DNA of 45,895 bases from a virus. Below are positions 24,506-33,876 of this stretch, in pieces; positions within the stretch are counted from its first letter, which is position 1; the number at the start of each line of letters is the position of its first letter. The notes below the pieces were generated by a model. The model had not been told where the DNA came from. It made no database searches and saw only the letters and a list, made by a program, of their open reading frames with translations. The translations under genes and the position numbers were made by a program. The DNA is taken from the IMG/VR virus record IMGVR_UViG_3300030108_005478, positions 1 through 45,895 of that record. One strand, written 5' to 3'.

Positions 24506-25128
24506 ATTATTTTTCCTGCTACTTGAAGGAAATGATTCCTACTAAAAAATTGTATATTACGTCCCCAGTTTTTGCAAGCTAAAAGTCCATGATTCCATAT
24601 ATTGCTCCATTTTTTAAGATCTGCCTGTTCAAAAGCATGACACTGTCCTATTACAATTACTGTATTACTAGTGATATTATGGTCAAGTGCTGTTAACACT
24701 TGTGTTGCCGATTTATAATAGTTGGAATCTATGTGTAAAAAACTTATTGGTTGATTGTATTCTTTTATAAATTTAGGCAATGTGTCCTCAAATAGTCCAC
24801 TCCAAAATATTTGTGTGTCATCAGTCTTTGGTATTGTTTTTGCCGCAAGATGGGGACCTGTTTTGTCAGGCTCAACTAATCTTGTAAGTTGCCATGGCCA
24901 AGGCATACCAGTCCAGGAGTCGAATCCATGTACGACACTTGAATATTCTTTTATTATGTTAAAAGTTCTCCTGTCTCTTACTCCGAATTCTAAAAATAAA
25001 TCTTGAGTGCTTACTTGAGATAGTGCGTAGCGTAAATGCTGTTCTATATCCTTATTAGGAAAAATTTTAATATCTGGTAATGAGTGATCAGCAAACCACT
25101 GATCAGCTTCATGTTTTGTTAGTATCAT
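24502..25128 (-). CDS. SAM-dependent methyltransferase, TylF/macrocin-like
   Basis: 208 residues. DLFLEFGVRDRRTFNIIKEYSSVVHGFDSWTGMPWPW is the SAM-loop region (LEFGV...GFDS.TG.P), GLFEDTLPKF follows, and ISFLHIDSNYYKSATQVLTAL contains the HID..Y.S motif of TylF-type O-methyltransferases. A catalytic Asp expected near VIVIGQCHAF is not evident, so activity is less certain. Position among glycosyltransferases suggests sugar O-methylation. Confidence 0.65.
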   Translation of the reverse strand: MILTKHEADQWFADHSLPDIKIFPNKDIEQHLRYALSQVSTQDLFLEFGVRDRRTFNIIKEYSSVVHGFDSWTGMPWPWQLTRLVEPDKTGPHLAAKTIPKTDDTQIFWSGLFEDTLPKFIKEYNQPISFLHIDSNYYKSATQVLTALDHNITSNTVIVIGQCHAFEQADLKKWSNIWNHGLLACKNWGRNIQFFSRNHFLQVAGKII

Positions 25129-26108
25129 TTGATGATATTTTCAATGTGTGGTCTGAATCGACGCCACACAGTACCATTGCGAACTTCATCTATAGTCCAA
25201 TTTGCATAGGCAAGATTGTGTAACCACTGATCTCGATCTGGTTTGACAGGTTTTTCTACTTGGGTAAGGTTGTTGGATCCAACGTCCCATGCTAGACACA
25301 AGTCAGATGTCATAAACACAGGCACTCCGTATGTTGCGGCATCAACCACTGCGGTGGAGTTGTGTGTGATAGCACAGTGGATATCAGAAGCATCCAGTTC
25401 TTCAAGAAATGTCCAACGATAATCTTTGAACATACCACCGCCTCTGGTCATGTCAGCAATTTTGATCTTTGGATGGCGTTTGCGGATATCTTCTGCACAT
25501 TTGTCTGCATGATTAGGATGTGGCCTTAACAACAGTGTTTTGTCTGTTACACCTTTTAAAGCATTAACCACCTCATCAACCCATTCATAAGGATCTTTTT
25601 GTGCCATGGACCAGTTGTCTTTAGGTTGTGTGCATAGCATAATATACTTGCCATCATCCTTCCATGGACGATTATCTATGTTAAAAGTTTTCTTTATATT
25701 TTCCCATCTGTCTGCAGGTGAATCTTCATTAAGAAAGTTACCATTACGCATGGGTGACCAAAGGGCACATCTAAAATAATGCTTATTCCAGTCAGTAGCT
25801 CTGTTACCAAACGATGTCCAAAGGCCACCATCAAACACTATACACACCCCTCCATTCTTTTCGTGATGCTGTCTTATTTTCCTACGATTGCCTTTGAGAA
25901 AATCACCTGCATTGTCAGGCCCATATCCAAAATGCACAGCCACTTTTTCTTTAGGATCACCCATCCAACGTTCTGGATCACTACGGCCTTCAATCCATAT
26001 TGGTTCATCGCCTACTGATTTTATGCCATCATACCAGGCCTTCACCATTTCAAATGATGCACCTTTGCCTCTACGTTTCACCGTGTTGCGAAAAACTTCA
26101 ACTTTCAT
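25125..26108 (-). CDS. capsule-type glycosyltransferase paralogue 2 (KpsC/KpsS-like)
   Basis: 327 residues. LLLRPHPNH, AITHNSTAVVDAATYGVPVFM and C-terminal W..LAYANWTIDEVRNGTVWRRFRPH align with the 17229 paralogue, making a clear pair that keeps R-P-H-P. The N-terminus (residues 1-100) is longer and Trp-rich. Role is likely transfer to a glycan using an activated Kdo or similar sugar, as inferred from motif likeness. It is coupled by overlap or adjacency to both neighbours. Confidence 0.65.
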   Translation of the reverse strand: MKVEVFRNTVKRRGKGASFEMVKAWYDGIKSVGDEPIWIEGRSDPERWMGDPKEKVAVHFGYGPDNAGDFLKGNRRKIRQHHEKNGGVCIVFDGGLWTSFGNRATDWNKHYFRCALWSPMRNGNFLNEDSPADRWENIKKTFNIDNRPWKDDGKYIMLCTQPKDNWSMAQKDPYEWVDEVVNALKGVTDKTLLLRPHPNHADKCAEDIRKRHPKIKIADMTRGGGMFKDYRWTFLEELDASDIHCAITHNSTAVVDAATYGVPVFMTSDLCLAWDVGSNNLTQVEKPVKPDRDQWLHNLAYANWTIDEVRNGTVWRRFRPHIENIIK

Positions 26109-26986
26109 TATTGTCCTTGGTAATATTTTATAATGTTTTCAATATCCAACGGTCTTTCAGCTTTGAATATGGCTTCTTGTTTTGAATAATCTACATAATA
26201 ATCTCTTTGATCTTTGTCTTCATCTTCTACAATATTAACATCAACATCAATGTATTTTTGTATTTCTTCAATTATGCCTCTCTTAGTAATGTTAAGTTGT
26301 GTTGAACCTACATTAAAAGTTTCACCCTTCCATTGATCAAAATTACACACTGTATGTTTAATAGTGTTTGCTAAATCATTTACATGATAAAAAGTTCTTT
26401 TAGCATCGGGTTGATATAGATCTATTCTACCACCTTTCACTGCATCATGGCACAGTGTGTGTATCAACAGATTATGACGTGTCTTAAACGACAATCCATA
26501 CGCAGTAGCTGGTCTAAGTATGGTGTATTGTTCAAGTGTGTCTTTTACAATCTGTTCACCTTGTAGTTTAGTTTTAGCGTAGAGTGTTGCAGGATTACAT
26601 TCTAAATCTTCAACACAGGGTTGATCAAGTTTACCATACACACTGCCAGTGGACAAAAAGATTGTAGGTTTACCCAACGAACAAATGTTTTTTACTCCTT
26701 CAATGTTTGTTCTGTGTGTTTCTTCTGGATGGTCATCACAGTCAACATAACCAACCTTAGCCGCCAAATGTAGAATCATATCAACATCTTTGAATATGCT
26801 TAGATCATCTACAATGTCATATTTTTTGAATATTACATTTTTGTTGTACTCTAGTGCTATGCCAAGTCTTTGTTCTAATGATTTTTTTGATGAGTCAATA
26901 CACATCAATGTATGACCAATATCACGCATATTGTATATGAACTGAGTGCCTATATAACCTAATGCGCCTGTTACTAATATCTTCAC
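26108..26986 (-). CDS. NAD-dependent epimerase/dehydratase
   Basis: 292 residues from a GTG at 26986 that overlaps the stop of the upstream glycosyltransferase as GTGA; a longer TTG-initiated frame opens at 27001 but is less consistent with this operon's junctions. VTGALGYIGTQFIYNM is the NAD loop, FLSTGSVYGKLDQP and YAKTK (Y-x3-K) the catalytic site, LRPATAYGLSFKTRHNLLIH the substrate region. Likely a UDP- or GDP-sugar epimerase or 4-reductase for this operon. Confidence 0.85.
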   Translation of the reverse strand: MKILVTGALGYIGTQFIYNMRDIGHTLMCIDSSKKSLEQRLGIALEYNKNVIFKKYDIVDDLSIFKDVDMILHLAAKVGYVDCDDHPEETHRTNIEGVKNICSLGKPTIFLSTGSVYGKLDQPCVEDLECNPATLYAKTKLQGEQIVKDTLEQYTILRPATAYGLSFKTRHNLLIHTLCHDAVKGGRIDLYQPDAKRTFYHVNDLANTIKHTVCNFDQWKGETFNVGSTQLNITKRGIIEEIQKYIDVDVNIVEDEDKDQRDYYVDYSKQEAIFKAERPLDIENIIKYYQGQ

Positions 26987-27819
26987 TTTAGGTCTCTCCA
27001 ATATTTGTGTGCTTGTTTTGTTGTTAGATCTTTAGCGTTGCTTTTCATATTTGTCTTTCTGTCGAATCCTTTAAGATGATCCATATATTGTCCAAGTTCA
27101 GAATTGATAAACGGATGCCTTGCTTTTCTCATTCCGGCAAATCTTCCATCATTAAGATCTTCATTGACCATTTTACCAGCTTGTTCAAATTCTAATCTTA
27201 CTGCGTCAAACGTAAATGAGTCTGTGTAACCAGCACGTGGAAAGTGGTTGAGAAATCCTTTTTGTATATCAAAATACAAATCCTTTTCATAATACTCCGA
27301 CCATCTTGTGAAAAAATCTTCTGCATATTGATGTGCTGTGTTAAATGCGTAATAACCTGTTTCAGAAAATCCTTTTTTTGGCCTACCCAAGTATGATGTA
27401 AATGCGTGATCAGGAATAATGTGTTCTAACCATGACATTGGAATCTTTTCAAATGTTATTATGTCTGCATCAAGATACCACATCATGTCTGGTTTTGTTT
27501 TTTGATATGCATCAATACAAGCAAACACTTTATAACTAAATCTTATGGCATCGTATTCAAACTCATAATCTTTTTGTCCTAATGTCTGTAGTTTTGGATT
27601 GTTTTTATTCCTAGCAATAAATTTATCCAACACAGGTTGTTCTCTGCAGAGATCATAGTGTTGTAATCTACTATGTGACATGCATTGAGTTTGATCATCT
27701 GGATACACTAGTATTTTTGCATGATCTGGCCAATTTTCTAGTGTGCTTTCAATTGACTTTTGTATGGGTAAAGGCCAATACCTTGGACTATATGTTGTAA
27801 CAATAGTTAAACTTTTCAT
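26983..27819 (-). CDS. glycosyltransferase, paralogue group B member 2
   Basis: 278 residues. Strong internal likeness to 19428-20219: FEYDAIRFSYKVFACIDAY, D-x-D in MWYLDADIITF, YLGRPKKGFSETGYYAFN, and C-terminal FINSELGQYMDHLKGFDRK. Same fold and probably related donor; differences in the middle suggest different acceptors. Overlaps both flanking genes by 4 nt. Confidence 0.72.
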   Translation of the reverse strand: MKSLTIVTTYSPRYWPLPIQKSIESTLENWPDHAKILVYPDDQTQCMSHSRLQHYDLCREQPVLDKFIARNKNNPKLQTLGQKDYEFEYDAIRFSYKVFACIDAYQKTKPDMMWYLDADIITFEKIPMSWLEHIIPDHAFTSYLGRPKKGFSETGYYAFNTAHQYAEDFFTRWSEYYEKDLYFDIQKGFLNHFPRAGYTDSFTFDAVRLEFEQAGKMVNEDLNDGRFAGMRKARHPFINSELGQYMDHLKGFDRKTNMKSNAKDLTTKQAHKYWRDLK

Positions 27820-28976
27820 ATTAATTTTTGTATGACCTCATACATGGCGTCAATGCCTTTGGTTACATCCTGCATGCCGTTACCCACGAAAAATCCTTCA
27901 TCTTCAATAAGGTCGGCTCCAGAGTAATCACCAGTTGCTGTGTAGTCTAACATGTTCATCACGGGTTGTCTCAACCAATTACCTGATGCTAATGGTCTTG
28001 ATTGGATGCCTGCTTCTGTGAGAGCAGTGACCAGTTCATCTCTTCTGCCTGTTAATGCTCCAGTGCATATACAACCAAAAGAAAACCAAGTGCTTTCGCC
28101 TTGTGTCTTTTGTAATTTTAAATATTTTTCATCGCCAAACTTGTTAAAAAAATGTTCTTTGTTTTTTAATCTTGCTGACATAATTTCTTCCCATTTTTTC
28201 AATTGTTCAGAACCGACTGCTCCGCTCATTTCTAATGGACGCACAGTATAACCTGGAGTAACAAATGTAAAATTGTCTTTCCAAGAACCTGTCTTATGAA
28301 ACAATGGATTTTCCGGAGACAAATCTCTGCACCATCCATGGGCTCTCAGAGAACGCAACCAATCATCATCTTCTTGATTATCCACAGTGACCATACCGCC
28401 TTCCATTGTCTGCATGTGATGTGAAAAGAAAAAAGACTGCGTACCAATGATGCCATGGCCGCCAGTGTACCTACCATTATATTTTGCACCCATGGATTCA
28501 CAGTTATCTTCGATTACAAAAATGTTGTGTTTATCTGCGATCTTATAGATAGCATCAAAGTCACAAGGATTACCCAACAGATTAATAGCCATGATAGCAC
28601 AAGTGTTTGGAGTAATTGCTTGTTCAATTTTTGTTGTGTCTATATTGTATGTTTGTGGGTCAACGTCTACAAAGTTTAATTTAAATCCATTTTGATTAAC
28701 AGGAAAGTAACTGGTTGACCAACCCACAGCAGGCACAATTATATCACCAGTCAGTTTGTATTTTAGTTTTAACAATGACAGCATCAACAGATTTGCTGAA
28801 GAACCTGAGTTACACATTACAGCATATCCATGATCGAAATGATCCGCATATTCTTGTTCAAACTGTTTTACTCTACGTCCCATAGTGTACATATCTGATG
28901 CTATAACATCTTGAATTGCTTCTATTTCTTCTGCACCCCATGTGCTTGAGGCCAAAGGATAAACAACATCAGCCAT
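27816..28976 (-). CDS. DegT-fold PLP dehydratase, ColD/RfbH-like (Lys to His)
   Basis: 386 residues. The DegT/DnrJ/EryC1 fold is clear: NSGSSANLLMLSLL, VIEDNCESMGAKYNGRYTGGHG with D157 for PLP. At the Schiff-base site the sequence is SFFFSHHMQTMEGG, so H186 stands where aminotransferases have Lys. ColD and RfbH, which remove the 3-hydroxyl of a 4-keto sugar to make 3-deoxy sugars, carry His here. It therefore likely deoxygenates rather than aminates a sugar. RfbH needs a partner reductase and iron-sulfur; ColD does not. Confidence 0.8.
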   Translation of the reverse strand: MADVVYPLASSTWGAEEIEAIQDVIASDMYTMGRRVKQFEQEYADHFDHGYAVMCNSGSSANLLMLSLLKLKYKLTGDIIVPAVGWSTSYFPVNQNGFKLNFVDVDPQTYNIDTTKIEQAITPNTCAIMAINLLGNPCDFDAIYKIADKHNIFVIEDNCESMGAKYNGRYTGGHGIIGTQSFFFSHHMQTMEGGMVTVDNQEDDDWLRSLRAHGWCRDLSPENPLFHKTGSWKDNFTFVTPGYTVRPLEMSGAVGSEQLKKWEEIMSARLKNKEHFFNKFGDEKYLKLQKTQGESTWFSFGCICTGALTGRRDELVTALTEAGIQSRPLASGNWLRQPVMNMLDYTATGDYSGADLIEDEGFFVGNGMQDVTKGIDAMYEVIQKLI

Positions 28977-29703
28977 TCTTTTTTTCTCCCTTTAGATGAT
29001 TTAAAAATGTGCCTAATGGAGAAGTTGGTACTGGATCTTTTATATCTACATCAGGATGATATTTTACAAGATCCATTTGTTTACAATCTTTGAATGAATC
29101 TCTGCCATATGCCATTGTGTATTGGTCAGCGGCCCTGTTTTCTTCATAAGTCCATACTTCACCAGACAAATAAATTTCTTCTAATCTATCGGCCCAATCT
29201 TTAGCTCTTTCATGTTTTGGATTGTGCATATAGAAACCTGTTTCATCTCTAAACTTTGGCCTATCAAAAAATGTACATAACGAATCTGCAGGACATATTT
29301 CTTCCAAATAATCAAAGTTTGGAGTTGCCACATATTCTGTGTCAGCATCCGAATACAATATGTAATCCGCAGTTGAATTTTTTATTCTGTGTGTTTGTGC
29401 GAACACTTTGTGCGAAAACTTAACTCCATCATTTTTCCATACCCATTTTTGTCTGTCTTCACGCCATCCATTTTTTTCTGGATCATCTTTCCATTTGTCA
29501 ACAAACTGTTTTAACTGCGGTTGAACTTTATATAGTTCATGGTAGACAATGTTGTCTTGTATAATTTCTGGTTGTTGTTCTTGCCAGTATACATGCAGTT
29601 GAACCTCCTTTGGCCAATACTTTACGAATGACTCAACCATACGTTTTCCAACTAAGTCATAATATTTTTTATTGTACGTGGTTGCTACTTCAATGGTTCT
29701 CAT
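28969..29703 (-). CDS. glycosyltransferase, paralogue group B member 3
   Basis: 244 residues. D-x-D in LYSDADTEYV, KNDGVKFSHKVFAQTHRI, FFDRPKFRDETGFYMHN, and C-terminal SPLGTFLNHLKGEKK place it in the same group as 19428, 26983 and 29755 but as the most diverged. It is the first gene of the leftward glycan operon and faces the fourth paralogue across 51 nt, so the two likely arose by local duplication followed by inversion or divergence. It overlaps the dehydratase gene by 8 nt. Confidence 0.7.
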   Translation of the reverse strand: MRTIEVATTYNKKYYDLVGKRMVESFVKYWPKEVQLHVYWQEQQPEIIQDNIVYHELYKVQPQLKQFVDKWKDDPEKNGWREDRQKWVWKNDGVKFSHKVFAQTHRIKNSTADYILYSDADTEYVATPNFDYLEEICPADSLCTFFDRPKFRDETGFYMHNPKHERAKDWADRLEEIYLSGEVWTYEENRAADQYTMAYGRDSFKDCKQMDLVKYHPDVDIKDPVPTSPLGTFLNHLKGEKKNG

Positions 29704-29716
29704 GATTTCACAATAA

Positions 29717-29745
29717 TTGAACTTTCATTATGTGCTATTTAAATA
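29717..29745 (+). promoter_or_regulatory. promoter in the divergent 29.7 kb gap
   Basis: Rightward -35 TTGAAC (29717-29722), 17 nt spacer, -10 TAAATA (29740-29745). The ATG at 29755 follows after 9 nt with no Shine-Dalgarno, consistent with leaderless initiation. The matching leftward promoter for 29703 is not clear by eye. Confidence 0.4.
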
Positions 29746-29754
29746 CTTGCTGAT

Positions 29755-30573
29755 ATGCCAACATCAAAAACGGTCATAACCACCATGTCACAGTCCGGAT
29801 ACGGACAGTATGGAAAACGCATGATTGAGACCTTTGATAAACATTGGCCTCAATCAATTAAATTAAAAATTTATTATGAATGGCTTCCTTATGACTATCA
29901 AAAAAACCTTTCAGATAGAATAGAATGGCTTGACATCAACACTGCTTGTCCTAAGTTAGGAGAATTCAAACAAAGGCACAAGTCCAACCCTCATGCCAAC
30001 GGCATCAAGCCAGGCACTGATCCAAATGGAAAATATTCATATTTGTGGGACGCTGTTAAATTTGCACATAAATCATATTGTGTATCACATGCGGCTCTCA
30101 ATGATACCTCAGACTTAGTTGTCTGGCTGGATGCAGATGTTGTTACCCACTCTAATGTTCCAGAAGGTTTTGTTGAGAGCCTTTTACCTAGTGAAAACTA
30201 TTGTGCTTACCTAGGAAGGCAAAAAATATATCCTGAATGTGGATTTGTAATTTACGACACACGTTCTGAATTTAATCAACAATTTCAGGAAGATTGGCAA
30301 AACATGTACCGCACAGATTCTCTTTTCAATGAACTTGAATTTCACGATTCATATTTGTTTTGGGTGTTACAAAAAAAATATACAGATCGTGGAATGAAAT
30401 CTTTTAATATATCTGAAGGACATCCACACATACCTGGAGGTCATGTGTTTATCAATTCGCCTCTTGGTGCTTACATGGATCATCTCAAAGGCCCACGCAA
30501 ATTAGACGGGCGTTCCAAACGTAAAGATATCTATCGTCCACACAAAAATGATTATTGGGATAAAATTAAATGA
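29755..30573 (+). CDS. glycosyltransferase, paralogue group B member 4
   Basis: 272 residues. VVWLDADVVTH (D-x-D), LWDAVKFAHKSYCVSHAAL, YLGRQKIYPECGFVIYD, and C-terminal VFINSPLGAYMDHLKGPRK. First gene of a short rightward operon with two capsule-type transferases. Its stop overlaps the next ATG by 4 nt. Same inferred GT-A activity as the other three members. Confidence 0.7.
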   Translation: MPTSKTVITTMSQSGYGQYGKRMIETFDKHWPQSIKLKIYYEWLPYDYQKNLSDRIEWLDINTACPKLGEFKQRHKSNPHANGIKPGTDPNGKYSYLWDAVKFAHKSYCVSHAALNDTSDLVVWLDADVVTHSNVPEGFVESLLPSENYCAYLGRQKIYPECGFVIYDTRSEFNQQFQEDWQNMYRTDSLFNELEFHDSYLFWVLQKKYTDRGMKSFNISEGHPHIPGGHVFINSPLGAYMDHLKGPRKLDGRSKRKDIYRPHKNDYWDKIK

Positions 30574-31361
30574 AACTTAACGTGATTAACAACAATCACG
30601 GTAAAGATTCAAAAGCATGGTACACACTAGGACCACTGCAGAAATATCATCAAGCACAGGGAATACCAACCATGTGGGGATTGGCAACCGGAAATTATGC
30701 TAGAGCAATTGAATATAAAAATACTAACAAGCCTTGGTTATTTTGTGACATGCCATACTGGGGACGCTGGAACCCTTTGAAACAAGCAGTCAATCCACAA
30801 GCAGAATATTTTTGGAGAGTTTGTTTTGAAGACATTCACGTGACAAAAATTTTTCCTAACCTTCCGCGCGACAGAATCGAACACATTAATATAAAACCAT
30901 GGAGGAAAAACACTGGCGATTATATTTTGGTCGCACCATCTTCCGTAACAATTAATTCTTATATTGGACAACGAGATTGGGAGCAACTCACTGTTGAATG
31001 GCTACGGACACAAACTGACATGCCTATCAAGGTGAGACACAAACCAAGAAAAAATGGTAAAAGTGGTCCTGCCTATGCACTAGTACCACTAGAAGAAGAT
31101 CTAAAATACGCTAACTGTGTAGTCACGTCCTGTTCAATGGTTTCGATCGACGCTATTATTGAAGGTATACCTGTGTATTGTCATGCTTCTTGTCCTGCAT
31201 TTCCTGTATCACAACCATTAGAAAAGTTTGGCACGCCGATGTATCCTAACAATCGTGATGATTGGTTAGCCACACTCAGTTGGCATCAATACACACAGGA
31301 AGAGATCGAGTCAGGACTATTCAAAGATATGTTTGAAAGGATGTATGATGCGTTGCGTTAG
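30570..31361 (+). CDS. capsule-type glycosyltransferase paralogue 3
   Basis: 263 residues. IKVRHKPRKNG replaces R-P-H-P, then VVTSCSMVSIDAIIEGIPVYC and C-terminal WLATLSWHQYTQEEIESG. The layout is the same as 17229 and 25125, but the loss of the second-position proline and the His shift mark a separate subgroup shared with the gene at 31345. The changed motif may mean a different donor or reduced activity. N-terminus NNNHGKDSKAWYTLGPLQKYH is shorter than in paralogue 2. Confidence 0.6.
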   Translation: MKLNVINNNHGKDSKAWYTLGPLQKYHQAQGIPTMWGLATGNYARAIEYKNTNKPWLFCDMPYWGRWNPLKQAVNPQAEYFWRVCFEDIHVTKIFPNLPRDRIEHINIKPWRKNTGDYILVAPSSVTINSYIGQRDWEQLTVEWLRTQTDMPIKVRHKPRKNGKSGPAYALVPLEEDLKYANCVVTSCSMVSIDAIIEGIPVYCHASCPAFPVSQPLEKFGTPMYPNNRDDWLATLSWHQYTQEEIESGLFKDMFERMYDALR

Positions 31362-32145
31362 AACAATGAGACCAGCCACTGAAGGCATTGTTAAACATTG
31401 GGCCAAAGGAACCAATGGTACAATAATTGATCCTATCCCCAACGGACAACCAATGCCTGATGATGAGTATTTTTATTTTGGCATACTCAGAGGTGCAGGT
31501 GACATGATGAAACGTGGTGGACATGATTATTATTTTTGTGATCACGCATATTTTAATGCGGGTCACGATAATCCAGTCAATTGGTATCGAATTACAAAAA
31601 ATGCTCACACTAATTCACAAATTTCAGAACAAAAACCTAACAGATATGAACAAAATTTTCAACAAGATATAGTGCCATGGCAAACAACTGGAACACAAGT
31701 TATAGTATGTCCACCGACAGGGGCCATTGAGTGGTTCTTTGATGCACAACAGTGGTTAGACACTACTGTAGAGACCTTAAAACAGCAAACAGACCGTGAA
31801 ATTGTGGTGAGAGACAAGCCTTTGAATCCACAAGTCCACACAGTGAATGGAGTTACACAATTACGTGGTTTTGATAAAAAGGAAAATCAGCCACCACTTG
31901 AACAAGACCTCAAAGATGCTTGGTGTGTGGTAACATTTAATTCAATGGTTGCCATTAAAGCAGTGTGCATGGGCATACCAGTGATATGTGGTACTGAATG
32001 TGCCGCTTATCCCATGGCGACAAAAATGGAAAATATTGAAACACCCAATCGTCCCGAAAGACAACCTTGGTTATGGCATCTAGCACATCAGCAGTTTACT
32101 CTTAAGGAAATGGCTTCTGGTTACGCTTTTAGTTCCATACAGTAA
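31345..32145 (+). CDS. capsule-type glycosyltransferase paralogue 4
   Basis: 266 residues from the ATG at 31345; a second ATG at 31348 sits 6 nt after AAGGA and a third at 31366 is also possible, while the longer frame opens with TTG at 31333. Motifs are VVRDKPLNP, VVTFNSMVAIKAVCMGIPVIC, and C-terminal WLWHLAHQQFTLKEMASG. It groups with paralogue 3. The 5' end lies in the end of the previous gene and the 3' end overlaps the convergent amidotransferase gene by 25 nt. Confidence 0.6.
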   Translation: MMRCVRTMRPATEGIVKHWAKGTNGTIIDPIPNGQPMPDDEYFYFGILRGAGDMMKRGGHDYYFCDHAYFNAGHDNPVNWYRITKNAHTNSQISEQKPNRYEQNFQQDIVPWQTTGTQVIVCPPTGAIEWFFDAQQWLDTTVETLKQQTDREIVVRDKPLNPQVHTVNGVTQLRGFDKKENQPPLEQDLKDAWCVVTFNSMVAIKAVCMGIPVICGTECAAYPMATKMENIETPNRPERQPWLWHLAHQQFTLKEMASGYAFSSIQ

Positions 32146-33839
32146 CTCTTTGCCCAAGTCCGCATCATCCAACTAACCACTTTAGTTTTCTTTTGATCCC
32201 AGTTGTCCATACCCACCACGTCTTTGAGACAATCATTACCCTTCATGTACTGCATGGCAAGATCACTTAGATTTTTATGATTACTAATCCAATATATCAA
32301 TGGCACACTCCAACCAGTTTTCATTTTGTTAATAATGTAGTCAGGCATGTGACCTTTGTATGCCAGTTTGGTAGGCAATTTTGTTTCTGATTTTTCTTTT
32401 CCAATCTTATGGTCACTGTGTATGTCCATACAATATCTCATGAATCTTTTGGTCGCCAAAGGGAACCTACCTTCCATAGAAAATCTCATGCCAAACTGAT
32501 CATTGCGTGAGAAAAACTCTTCTGGCACTTGTGTTACACAATCAACTGCCATGTATGAGTTGATAGGATCACGGTCGTTCCATAATTCTTGTGGAATAAT
32601 CTTACACAGTTCACTGTGTATGTCTTGCGGATCTATTTTGCTTACCAATTTTATAGGACGTTTGATGCGATGCATCCATTTCCAAATCATGTCACTGAAT
32701 GACTTGGGTAGATCCTTCCTAAGTTTCCAATACTTAGGATATCCGCCCAACAGTTCATCGCCCATGTCGCCTGCCATGGTTACCACCACACCCTTGCTAC
32801 TAAGAAATTGATTGGTGTAGTAGTACATGGGTAGATTCATGTTATACACGGGTTGCTCCATAAGAAACATTGAGTCCGCCCAATATTGTTCAATTAGTTT
32901 AGGAGTAATTTCTACAGGATGATGATTGAAATTAAAATCTTCAGCAAATTTTCGGGCACAGTTGGCATCATCATTAAAGTCTTCGCCTATCACAACATTT
33001 GGATTCATCTGATTAGTAAAAGAATCTAGTTCACCTAGTATTTTTTTGAGTTCATATGCCACCAATGTGCTATCTAAACCACCTGATAAAAACATTCCAA
33101 ACTTTCTAATGCCAAGTGTTGACATTTTAACAGTTTCATGTGCTTCATGTCTAAACTGAGCAAGGTCAAGTGATGAATTAGATGTTGGAGTTATCACAGT
33201 TCTGTTGTGTGATATAAATTTTTTGTGTGCCACACTGTACACCACAGTTTCGCCTGGCATAATTTTTTTGATGTTGGTGAACATGGTGTTCCTGGTTACA
33301 TTATTGCCAGAGTATGACATACAGGCAGCTGCCAAATCATCAATCTTTCTGCTGTTAGGCACATAATCTAACATGCCTTTAATTTCAGATCCAAATATTA
33401 TACCGTCCGATATTTCAGCATAAAACAATGGTTTGATGCCAACATGATCTCTGCTTAGAATAATTGTTTTATTGCTTTTATCATAATAAGCAAAGGCGTG
33501 CATGGAATCGATAAGTTTGACTGCATCAACACCAAACTTATCAATGAGATACGCCAGAAGTTCTGTGTCACAAGTGGTCTTGGGGACAAAATCATATTGT
33601 TCGACTAGTTCTTGATAGTTGAATATTTCACCATTGTAAATCAGAATATTTCCTTTGTCAGTGATCCATGGTTGTTTGCCTTGTAATGGTTGAGATGTGA
33701 TTGAAAGTAAATTGTGTCCTAATGTAACATCATCATCATGCCAAGTGTCATGACCATCCGGACCTCTGTACCAACATGTGGATATGTATGATTCTATTAA
33801 TTGGACGTCTTTTTTGGTTATACCATAGATCCCACACAT
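32121..33839 (-). CDS. asnB: asparagine synthetase-type glutamine amidotransferase
   Basis: 572 residues, AsnB length. Catalytic Cys2 follows the start Met (MCGIYGI), with RGPDG, ILIYNGEIFNY and the glutaminase domain to about residue 200; the ATP-pyrophosphatase motif SGGLDS is at 252-257. It either makes asparagine from aspartate or, as in LPS clusters, amidates a uronic acid or other carboxylate on a nucleotide sugar. Glycan genes on both sides favour the second. The 3' end overlaps a convergent gene by 25 nt, so both may be trimmed by antisense effects. Confidence 0.85.
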   Translation of the reverse strand: MCGIYGITKKDVQLIESYISTCWYRGPDGHDTWHDDDVTLGHNLLSITSQPLQGKQPWITDKGNILIYNGEIFNYQELVEQYDFVPKTTCDTELLAYLIDKFGVDAVKLIDSMHAFAYYDKSNKTIILSRDHVGIKPLFYAEISDGIIFGSEIKGMLDYVPNSRKIDDLAAACMSYSGNNVTRNTMFTNIKKIMPGETVVYSVAHKKFISHNRTVITPTSNSSLDLAQFRHEAHETVKMSTLGIRKFGMFLSGGLDSTLVAYELKKILGELDSFTNQMNPNVVIGEDFNDDANCARKFAEDFNFNHHPVEITPKLIEQYWADSMFLMEQPVYNMNLPMYYYTNQFLSSKGVVVTMAGDMGDELLGGYPKYWKLRKDLPKSFSDMIWKWMHRIKRPIKLVSKIDPQDIHSELCKIIPQELWNDRDPINSYMAVDCVTQVPEEFFSRNDQFGMRFSMEGRFPLATKRFMRYCMDIHSDHKIGKEKSETKLPTKLAYKGHMPDYIINKMKTGWSVPLIYWISNHKNLSDLAMQYMKGNDCLKDVVGMDNWDQKKTKVVSWMMRTWAKSYCMELKA

Positions 33840-33876
33840 AAGTTAATTTATTGTTTTATTTTCTTGATGGAAAGAT

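Noticed and set aside
27816-28976. Annotation as a DegT aminotransferase.
   Set aside because: His occupies the Schiff-base lysine position, so ordinary transamination is not expected; called dehydratase instead.
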